This document shows, in pieces, positions 29,060 to 35,407 of a stretch of 38,248 nucleotides of DNA (its first letter is position 1; each line of letters starts with the position of its first letter). This DNA is from an uncultured Lachnospiraceae bacterium (lineage in GTDB: Bacteria; Bacillota; Clostridia; Lachnospirales; Lachnospiraceae). The position numbers and the translations under genes are program-made. The DNA lies in the NCBI GenBank assembly GCA_905235585.1, contig CAJOME010000004.1, forward strand, positions 1 through 38,248, given 5' to 3'. The notes beneath the pieces were generated by a model that had not been told where the DNA came from, did no database searches, and saw nothing but the letters and a program-made list of their open reading frames with translations.

Positions 29060-29911
29060 TTATTTTTGAAGCTGCTTTGCTATAATTGCACGTTCTTTAC
29101 CTTGAATTTTCAAAGCATTAAGTGCTTGTTCCAAAGAAAGCTTCATACTATCCATGAGTGACCTTACATCGTCACTTCTAGTTTGAACCTGTCGCTCATC
29201 TGCAACTTTATCAGCTAGCTTATTAAATGATTCACACATAGCATCACGTCCTTCCTCTGTTTCTTTAAAATGTCTAACACCATCCGCTAACGGTTTATAG
29301 TAGATATCGTCTGCATTTTTACAGTTAAAATCATGAGCCAACTTTCCAAAATCATCATCACCTTCATAAACTCCGTTTACAAAGATTATACGAGAGCCAT
29401 CGTCAAATTGTTCATTAGTCTCTCTGACAACCTTATCTACATGATATATCGGTTCATTCGTGCCAAATTTGTCATGTTGACATATGAAAATAACATAAGC
29501 ATCCTTCAATTCCTTGAATTTTTGCTTTTTCTTAAGCATTCTCACATCCATCATGCTACCATGAAATCTAATTCTTCTGTTGTGAGAACCCTCTACATTT
29601 CTCTGAACCTCAACATCAAATTCTATTCCGTCTCCATCAATAACGTGAATATCAAGAGTAATGTCGCGCCCTTCAACATATGGGCTTTTCATATCAACCT
29701 GTCCTTTAACTTTAACTACTTTGATATCATCTCTCTGGAGCACAATCTTTAACAACAATTCTGCTGCCTCGATATTTCCATCAAAGACCTTGCTCATAAG
29801 GTCATCATCGAATAAAGTTAAATCATCAATCGCTTTATCAAGCTCAGCATCAATCTGAGCACTAAGCTCGTTCTTAGAGGATTCTGCCTCTGTAACTCTT
29901 TTCTTTGCCAT
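29060..29911 (-). CDS. Rpn-like PD-(D/E)XK nuclease family protein
   Basis: 283 residues from the ATG at 29911; a GTG at 29917 is in frame but overlaps the GAGGAG ribosome site. The motif order ITLDIHVID then IEFDVEVQRN gives the Asp and Glu-x-Gln of the PD-(D/E)XK transposase-like family (PDDEXK_2), which includes the Rpn recombination-promoting nucleases. The N-terminal half also carries the family's DDLMSKVFDGN opening. The C-terminal about 60 residues are helical and charged. Such proteins cut DNA and can promote RecA-independent recombination; some are linked to phage defence. It has its own promoter and terminator. A degenerate version is possible, but the motif residues are present. 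Confidence 0.85.
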   Translation of the reverse strand: MAKKRVTEAESSKNELSAQIDAELDKAIDDLTLFDDDLMSKVFDGNIEAAELLLKIVLQRDDIKVVKVKGQVDMKSPYVEGRDITLDIHVIDGDGIEFDVEVQRNVEGSHNRRIRFHGSMMDVRMLKKKQKFKELKDAYVIFICQHDKFGTNEPIYHVDKVVRETNEQFDDGSRIIFVNGVYEGDDDFGKLAHDFNCKNADDIYYKPLADGVRHFKETEEGRDAMCESFNKLADKVADERQVQTRSDDVRSLMDSMKLSLEQALNALKIQGKERAIIAKQLQK

Positions 29912-29936
29912 ACTCACTCCTCACATTAATAATAGC

Positions 29937-29964
29937 ATCATACCACACCCAAAACAATTAGCAA
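29937..29964 (-). promoter_or_regulatory. Promoter of the Rpn-like nuclease gene
   Basis: TTGCTA (29964-29959), 16-nt spacer, TATGAT (29942-29937), with the ATG about 25 nt downstream, giving a very short leader with GAGGAG. Confidence 0.6.
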
Positions 29965-30057
29965 TAAAGTGATTCTAAGCCTTCAACCTTACGCTTTATT
30001 ACCCAATAAACATCTTCAACCTCTCGATCAGAAAGTTTTTCGAAACTGCACGAGAAT
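29958..30057 (-). pseudogene. Short protein-tail fragment of unknown origin
   Basis: Reading FEKLSDREVEDVYWVIKRKV on the minus strand looks like a real charged helical C-terminus, resembling tails of small antitoxin-type proteins, but no start, upstream domain or ribosome site remains. It overlaps the -35 of the nuclease promoter. The call rests on protein-like composition only. Confidence 0.2.
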
Positions 30058-30074
30058 AAGGAAGTGTTCAGATA

Positions 30075-30485
30075 GACAATTACCACAATAGCCGACAGAA
30101 CCGGATATCGCCGGTATATTTTTGAAAAGGCGCAGGAAGAACTGAAGCGAAGGGCTGATGTTCCAGTCAAGAATCCGAGGACATCAAAGGCTACCTTACT
30201 CCTGAAGATAGGATGAGGTTTGAGAGACAGGAAAACATACGGACCAGCACTCAGAAGCTTATGAGCGGATTCGGAAAAATGGCAGGCGCAGCAGCAGGTG
30301 CTACTGCTGCAGTGGCATTAGTTGGTGCAAGTAGTGTCGCCGGAGAAGAAGCCGCACCTCTTGTTATGGATAAATGGGGAAAGCCTTTAATGAAAAAGAC
30401 AACCGAATGGGGTGGAAGAATTGGCGGTTCAGACGGCACCATATCATCTTTTATGGAGTCATCTAAGGAATCATCTAAGTCGTAG
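30075..30485 (+). pseudogene. Frameshifted remnant encoding an Ala/Gly-rich small protein
   Basis: Plus-strand frame 1 gives RTGYRRYIFEKAQEELKRR and a second frame continues with EDIKGYLTPEDRMRFERQEN; together they read like one protein broken by a frameshift near 30150-30160. The second part is open from an ATG at 30213 to 30485 (90 residues): an Ala/Gly-rich hydrophobic stretch (GKMAGAAAGATAAVALVG) and a Ser-rich end. Upstream stops remove the original N-terminus. The 90-residue piece could still be translated, but its ribosome site (AGG directly before the ATG) is poor. Family not recognised. Confidence 0.5.
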
Positions 30486-30498
30486 AAGTACTGTAAAT

Positions 30499-30528
30499 AA
30501 AAGGGCGGTTTTTTCAATCCGCCCTTTT
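30499..30528. terminator. Bidirectional terminator between convergent genes
   Basis: A 10-bp stem AAAAGGGCGG / CCGCCCTTTT with a 10-nt loop, A-rich on one side and T-rich on the other. It lies between the plus-strand remnant ending at 30485 and the minus-strand membrane protein gene ending at 30550. Confidence 0.75.
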
Positions 30529-30549
30529 GATGCTCCTATATAATAGCTC

Positions 30550-31935
30550 CTACATAATCCACCAGACCCCGCTTCTTCCTGAACTGAGATCAACTCCGTA
30601 TGCAATACCCGATCTTGACTCGAAGACTTCTTCTGCGTAACTTTTGTCGTTTTTACCTGCTTTACCAAACATGAAAAAGAGTATTCCAAGGAGAATATGC
30701 ATCCCGAGCCATCTTAACGGATGAGCGAGCGCATATATAGTGACAAATACTGAAATAGCTACTCCGACTATGGTTATTGCGATGTTTTTTCTGAACTTTT
30801 TCTTTTTGTAATCATATCTACGCTTATATATAAGATACGAACCGCAAACGGGACAGTCCATGTCAAGTTTATCAGCTTTCATCCCGGTTATTGATTCTGC
30901 GATATCCATATAGCGAAGGTTCTGATCCCAGCTATCCATTAATTCATACGTAAACCGCATATAAGGAGCCTGACTCACAGCGTTCTTAAAAGCATCATAA
31001 GAGAGTTTGCCAACTGGTTTTAAGCCATACAAATGATCTAACCCAGATGACCCTTTACATTCTGTGCTGTATGATATTTTCTCTTTTTCATTGTCTGGAG
31101 CAAGGAAGTACTGGCATCGCAGGTCATAATATTTAAGACCAGCATCCAGAAGTATCAAACCGAAGTCTCCCATGGCTTCATAGTTTTCTGAGTCCTCTTT
31201 ATTCAGAAATGGATGTTCCTGGTGGATACGTACCATCCTTGCTGTTATGTAGACAACCATAATGATATTGTCTATACTATACTTGCGAAAGTTCTGAGGT
31301 GATTTGCGTATGTCATGGATCGGGTCATTGAATACATCGGTGCACTCCAGGAGATTGTCACATGTATCTTTGACATGCTGCTTTTTGAATATCTTTATTT
31401 GATAATTCTTGCACCATTGCCATGCATCATAAATTCCCAGATACATACTTCTTGCAAGGGGTTTCCTCTTCATCTGCATGATAAACATGCCGGTTATGAT
31501 AAAAGTTGCGAACAGCTTTTGTATGCGTTCGCTCGGCTTGAGCTCGTATGGCTGATACACTTTATACATAAACTGACCAATACCGTAGGCTACTTCATGA
31601 TTTTTGCACTTCTTATTGCAGTATGTATCTATACCCTGCATGATTGAAGTGAGCATGTCTGCCGTAAAGTCCTCATCAAGAAGAGGTTTGCCATTGTATG
31701 TACCGTCATCTGTTAGAATGGTGTCAAGAACCGTACAAGGCTTTGATGCAGTATCGAAGGCCAAGGGGTTTTTCCCATTAGATGTCAGGAAATGGACATA
31801 CATTCCAGCCAAATCGTATACAGCATCTCTCACCAGTATCTCTTCTGATGAACCATTCTTCAGATGCCGTATATACTTGCCGTCTACTTTTGTTATAGAT
31901 GTAATATTGTTATTGTATTGAACAGATATTGTCAT
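30550..31935 (-). CDS. Hypothetical membrane protein with CPxC motif
   Basis: 461 residues, not recognised. The first about 370 are soluble and Tyr/Cys/Lys-rich with no clear motif. A CPVCGSYLIYKRRY segment near residue 375 looks like half of a zinc ribbon. Two membrane segments follow (about 395-415, IAITIVGVAISVFVTIYALA; and about 420-437), then a short tail, so most of the protein is probably cytoplasmic. A very good AGGAGG precedes the ATG and a bidirectional terminator follows, so it is a single-gene unit and probably expressed. It lies in the AT-rich island with broken mobile-element genes. Function unknown. Confidence 0.7.
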   Translation of the reverse strand: MTISVQYNNNITSITKVDGKYIRHLKNGSSEEILVRDAVYDLAGMYVHFLTSNGKNPLAFDTASKPCTVLDTILTDDGTYNGKPLLDEDFTADMLTSIMQGIDTYCNKKCKNHEVAYGIGQFMYKVYQPYELKPSERIQKLFATFIITGMFIMQMKRKPLARSMYLGIYDAWQWCKNYQIKIFKKQHVKDTCDNLLECTDVFNDPIHDIRKSPQNFRKYSIDNIIMVVYITARMVRIHQEHPFLNKEDSENYEAMGDFGLILLDAGLKYYDLRCQYFLAPDNEKEKISYSTECKGSSGLDHLYGLKPVGKLSYDAFKNAVSQAPYMRFTYELMDSWDQNLRYMDIAESITGMKADKLDMDCPVCGSYLIYKRRYDYKKKKFRKNIAITIVGVAISVFVTIYALAHPLRWLGMHILLGILFFMFGKAGKNDKSYAEEVFESRSGIAYGVDLSSGRSGVWWIM

Positions 31936-32148
31936 GTCGCACCTCCTTTACTTCTTGTACTTATTACACTGCATGGATTATATTTTCGCAATAGGATAAT
32001 TCCTGTCCATTAGATAAATATATCTCATTATCCTTCTAATAGCGGATAAATGCAACATTTCTCTATTTCCGTGTAAAAAACGCAAATTAGGGCTTGATTT
32101 AGGTTATGGGCATACTTTTTAATTCTTTTACGCGTTACGGAGGAAGCT

Positions 32149-32690
32149 ATGCAAGACATACATGTTCTTTTTGGATTTTCATCACAGCAGATAGCGGATA
32201 ATATTAGTAATTCGCTCAAATCCTTGGGATTTAGGGTATCCAGTAATATGAGACCCGATAAGTATACCTTTAAGGAATTCCTCGATAATAACCTTTCATT
32301 AGATGCTGTCATATTAAAGGAGCATCTTGATGGCGGCGACAGCTACAGCATAGAAGAGCTCGTTGATCTGACCGATAACGTGAGCCCTGACATTAATTTT
32401 GTAGTCATTTTAAGTCCTAAGTATAGAGGCACGGATCAGATGAAGGAGCTATACGCAGCGGGTATCCTTTGTGTAGTTTTTTCTGATGGGAAAAAAGTGT
32501 CAATCCGGACATGATCGCGGATCTTGTAGCATATGGAAGGACACGTCGCGAAGCAAGGGAGTATTACAGGATAGACAGGATCACGATAAAGAAAGTCTGC
32601 AAAACCCGACTTTCTCATGTGAGGTTATCGGTATACTCGAAGATAGCCTTATCTACGGAATTAAGGAATTTGAGAGCCTTCTTGAAGTAA
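32149..32690 (+). pseudogene. Frameshifted receiver-like N-terminus of a mobile-element protein
   Basis: The first frame (32149-32514, 121 residues, GGAGG five bases upstream) reads as a response-regulator-like fold (HVLFGFSSQQIADNISNSLK; MKELYAAGILCVVFSDGKK). At GGGAAAAAAGTG the frame breaks and protein-like sequence continues in the -1 frame from 32502 (NPDMIADLVAYGRTRREARE). From about 32615 it overlaps the opposite-strand recombinase-like gene, so the remaining C-terminus is lost. From memory it resembles proteins on Lachnospiraceae conjugative elements with an N-terminal pseudo-receiver, perhaps TadZ/CpaE-like; this is weak. Decay is the simplest reading; programmed frameshifting is less likely. 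Confidence 0.5.
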
Positions 32691-33322
32691 TCACTCTCTT
32701 TATCGAAAGATTCCGTGGTACTGGCTATGTCGGCAGCTACCCTGTTGAAGTTTTCAACCGTTTTATTAAGGGCTTCCGACGAATAAAAAAGGCTTTTGGT
32801 TAAGCGGTCATTGTATTTATCGTCAAGTGGCTCAATGCCAAGGTAATTATACATATCACGCGGAGTGCGTGCATGACAACGCTTAAAGGCTGCATCCGGA
32901 TTTTTTTTGTAAAGATCAAGGATAAAGGTTTTATACAGCCGATTATAAGTAAGTTTAGGAGTTATGCCCATAAGGTCTGAAATGTTTTCAAGCGCCTTAT
33001 TGAAAGTCATGAGGTGCAGGGGTCTACCCAGTTTTGATCCGATAAAAGCAGGTTCATCGGGGTTTCGACCCTCATAGCGCAGTGTTAATTGTTCAACAAG
33101 CTCATCAGACAAAGGCATGGTATGAGTAAGATCCTTATTCTTACTGCCCTGATAGCTGAGGGTTTTTATTCCGTAAAGATCGCCTGCCTTTAAGGAAACG
33201 ATATCCTTAAGGGGTATGCCGGTCTCAATGATTATATTAAAAACAAGCACGAGATCTGGATTACGCTTGTAAAGCATATCGCGAATAAGATCCAGCTCCT
33301 GTTTGGACGTTATAGGGGTCAT
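32615..33322 (-). CDS. Tyrosine-recombinase homolog lacking catalytic arginines
   Basis: 235 residues, of which about 1-165 align with the catalytic domain of small Firmicutes XerC/D-type integrases. The TGLRISDIL-type helix is TGIPLKDIVSLKAGDL here, so Arg I is Pro. The HTLRKTF-type box is LTYNRLYKTF here, so the His and Arg II are lost. The Lys hairpin (GSKNKDLTHTMPLSDELV), a later His (CHARTP) and the terminal Tyr (MYNYLGI) remain. About 70 extra charged residues follow. GGAG six bases before the ATG and the intact frame argue for expression. It may bind DNA or remodel recombination without cleaving; decay is the alternative. Confidence 0.65.
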   Translation of the reverse strand: MTPITSKQELDLIRDMLYKRNPDLVLVFNIIIETGIPLKDIVSLKAGDLYGIKTLSYQGSKNKDLTHTMPLSDELVEQLTLRYEGRNPDEPAFIGSKLGRPLHLMTFNKALENISDLMGITPKLTYNRLYKTFILDLYKKNPDAAFKRCHARTPRDMYNYLGIEPLDDKYNDRLTKSLFYSSEALNKTVENFNRVAADIASTTESFDKESDYFKKALKFLNSVDKAIFEYTDNLT

Positions 33323-33460
33323 AAAGGTCTCCTAATTAAGTGTTGTTTTATATTTTATCATTTATGGAACATGGTTTCAAATAAAGGAAGTAGAAAGGAG
33401 TCAGTCAAGTAATCGTTGGCAAATTTTCCAGTAATTCAATTTTTTCGATTGGAATGATAC

Positions 33461-33485
33461 TTCTGCGCTATCGCTGCCTGTGCTG
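33461..33485. repeat. ppdK 3'-end repeat, copy C
   Basis: 25 bp identical to the last coding bases of ppdK (35412-35436), with a diverged base just beyond (GAAG in place of GAAA on the minus strand). It marks the island-distal side of the ATPase segment. The rest of the 33323-33551 spacer shows no gene except a short open fragment (PIEKIELLENLPTIT) on the minus strand. Confidence 0.85.
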
Positions 33486-33495
33486 TCATGCTAAC

Positions 33496-33509
33496 CTACG
33501 ACACTTTTT
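33496..33509. repeat. Direct repeat, left copy (CTACGACACTTTTT)
   Basis: A 14-bp exact repeat of 35176-35189 in the same orientation, with similar TAAC bases before it. Together they bracket the ATPase gene. Confidence 0.7.
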
Positions 33510-33551
33510 ACAACCCCTAAAAGGCTCTAAAACCTATTGGCATTTTCGCAT

Positions 33552-34949
33552 TTAGCTATACAAATCATCTAATGTTAGCAATGATACCTTCTCACCATCA
33601 GCGTTCTCAACAACCCACTTAGAAAAGCCTGACAAAGAAAAATACATATACTGAACTTCCTCGTATTTTCTGTCAATAAGACCTTTTCTGTTCATCAGGT
33701 CTTCATAAACTGGCTTATCTATCTGTTCGTTTTTGAACTTACACTCTCCAAGAATTGCCTTCTTTCCAATTTCATCAATTCCAACAACATCAATATCTGT
33801 TGGAACACGATCATGTCCCATCCCCCACCATTTTCCTACATTTGTAGTCATGCATTTCAGCTTTCCATCTAACCCATGTGAAAGAACGTAATATCTACAC
33901 ATATCTTCAAAAATCTCACCCATGAAATCATGCAAATTGTTCTTTACATACATATTGTAGTAAACGTCTCCACGGTTCATCTCAATGGCAGCGCGCCCCT
34001 TTGGTATGAATTTATACCAAAAACGATACATGCCATCAGCGATTTCATAGTTAACCTTCTTTTTGTTCTTTTCATCTGTTATGGCGGAAACTTTTGCCAG
34101 AACTCCAACTGTAGTAAGATTCTTTATAGTATATGAAACTGCAGCGGTCGACTCATGTACTTTGTCAGCGATTTCATTTACTTTATTTGCCCCACCTGAG
34201 CACGCCTCAATCACTGTATTGTAGGTGTTAACAGTTCGGAACTCTTGCATAAGCAAATTATATGGTTCTTCATAAAGGTAACCGGATGGTTTAAAAAAAA
34301 TATTTATCAAGTTATCATCTAACGAAATAGAATCATCAAAAAGTGTTAAGTATTTTGCAACTCCTCCAGTTACACCAAATACAACAGCCTTTTCCTCATT
34401 ATTGTATTTAGGCACAAATTTAGCAGAATCCAGATAATCAAATGGTTTTAAGAAAATTTGATTATCACGTCTGCCAAACAGTGGACTCTTTTCACTCAAG
34501 ATTTTTTTCTCCATAAAACTAATTGCTGAGCCACTAATGATAAAATATATATTTTTCTTACTAAGAATTGAATCAATCGCACCTTGAAATCTTGATAAAA
34601 AAGACTCGTCTACTTCGGCAATATATGGTATTTCATCCAAGACGATTACTGTTTTTTCATCTTTACAACTATTACCTACAAACTTAAAGAAGCCTTCCAA
34701 ATCCGAAAACCCCACACCTTCCATCTCTGGTACGATATCAGAAATGAATTGTGCACTCCACTTTTTTACATTATCTTCTAAGCTGGATTTTGCTGCTATA
34801 TAATAGGACGCTCTCTTATCCTTAATAAATTCTGAAATAAGCGTAGATTTACCTATACGTCTGCGGCCATAAATAACAGTCATTTGGAAACCTGGCTGAT
34901 TGTATGTTTCCTCCAGTACACTCATTTCATGTTCTCTTCCTATAAACAT
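33552..34949 (-). CDS. AAA ATPase with DUF234-like C-terminus
   Basis: 465 residues from the ATG at 34949 (GGGAG eight bases upstream); a GTG at 34964 is the alternative. Walker A is YGRRRIGKSTLI near residue 27 and Walker B VIVLDEIPYI near 105, followed by IISGSAISFM, typical of the archaeal-type solitary ATPases. A winged-helix-like stretch (NEIADKVHESTAAVSYTIKNL) lies near 270. The C-terminal part has VPTDIDVVGID and AILGECKF, a PD-(D/E)XK-like Asp...Glu-Cys-Lys pattern as in DUF234. These ATPases are numerous in Lachnospiraceae, often single-gene units; their role is not established, with defence or mobile-element functions proposed. Confidence 0.85.
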   Translation of the reverse strand: MFIGREHEMSVLEETYNQPGFQMTVIYGRRRIGKSTLISEFIKDKRASYYIAAKSSLEDNVKKWSAQFISDIVPEMEGVGFSDLEGFFKFVGNSCKDEKTVIVLDEIPYIAEVDESFLSRFQGAIDSILSKKNIYFIISGSAISFMEKKILSEKSPLFGRRDNQIFLKPFDYLDSAKFVPKYNNEEKAVVFGVTGGVAKYLTLFDDSISLDDNLINIFFKPSGYLYEEPYNLLMQEFRTVNTYNTVIEACSGGANKVNEIADKVHESTAAVSYTIKNLTTVGVLAKVSAITDEKNKKKVNYEIADGMYRFWYKFIPKGRAAIEMNRGDVYYNMYVKNNLHDFMGEIFEDMCRYYVLSHGLDGKLKCMTTNVGKWWGMGHDRVPTDIDVVGIDEIGKKAILGECKFKNEQIDKPVYEDLMNRKGLIDRKYEEVQYMYFSLSGFSKWVVENADGEKVSLLTLDDLYS

Positions 34950-34992
34950 ACTTATTTCTCCCACTGATAATTCCCTTTACTAAAACTGCTTT

Positions 34993-35046
34993 TGCTAAAA
35001 TGTGTTTTATTAAAAATAATTTTAGCATAGTCTTCTTAGATGTCAA
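34993..35046 (-). promoter_or_regulatory. Promoter with overlapping inverted repeat upstream of the ATPase gene
   Basis: TTGACA (35046-35041), 16-nt spacer, TAAAAT (35024-35019). A 9-bp inverted repeat TGCTAAAAT (34993-35001) / ATTTTAGCA (35019-35027) has one arm on the -10 box, a typical operator position. Confidence 0.55.
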
Positions 35047-35175
35047 TGTAAGAATCTATCCACTTATATAAAAAACGCCTAAGCAAACCATTGATTAGAC
35101 ATTGTTGTGGCTTGTATTTCTAACATATAGCTTACCTAGACCAGTGCCTCTGGGCTTCAAAAACAGGACTGTTAA

Positions 35176-35189
35176 CTACGACACTTTTT
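35176..35189. repeat. Direct repeat, right copy (CTACGACACTTTTT)
   Basis: Exact copy of 33496-33509, about 1.7 kb away, on the other side of the ATPase gene. The spacer 35047-35175 between it and the promoter is AT-rich with nothing I can name. Confidence 0.7.
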
Positions 35190-35195
35190 TTGGGT

Positions 35196-35227
35196 AAAAA
35201 ATAGAGAGAGTCGATTGACTCTCTCTA
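35196..35227 (-). terminator. ppdK terminator
   Basis: An 11-bp stem TAGAGAGAGTC / GACTCTCTCTA with a 4-nt loop; on the minus strand six T follow. It lies about 180 nt past the ppdK stop, beyond repeat copy B. Confidence 0.8.
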
Positions 35228-35354
35228 CTGTAAACGCTTTAAATTCAAGGCTTCTGAGACTTTCAAAATCTTTCTTTTGCCCTTAAAATCAAGGAAAAAT
35301 CGTCTTTTGAATCTCATATTGAAGACCTAAAAAAACTCGTTGCAGCCGGATTAT

Positions 35355-35381
35355 TTCTGCGCTATAGCTGCCTGTGCTGCC
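35355..35381. repeat. ppdK 3'-end repeat, copy B
   Basis: 27 bp matching copy A (35412-35438) with one mismatch, exactly 57 bp (19 codons) away and in frame. On the minus strand it encodes AAQAAIAQK and a TAA stop. Confidence 0.9.
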
Positions 35382-35407
35382 GGCAAGTGCGCCTTGCGGC
35401 TCTCTGC

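Noticed and set aside
32486-32803. Plus-strand 105-codon frame
   Set aside because: Mostly antisense to the recombinase-like gene and a wrong-frame reading of the broken receiver-like gene.
35271-35354. Protein-like plus-strand stretch (FESHIEDLKKLVAAGLF)
   Set aside because: Too short, no start or ribosome site, and it runs into antisense of ppdK; possibly a remnant, but unsupported.
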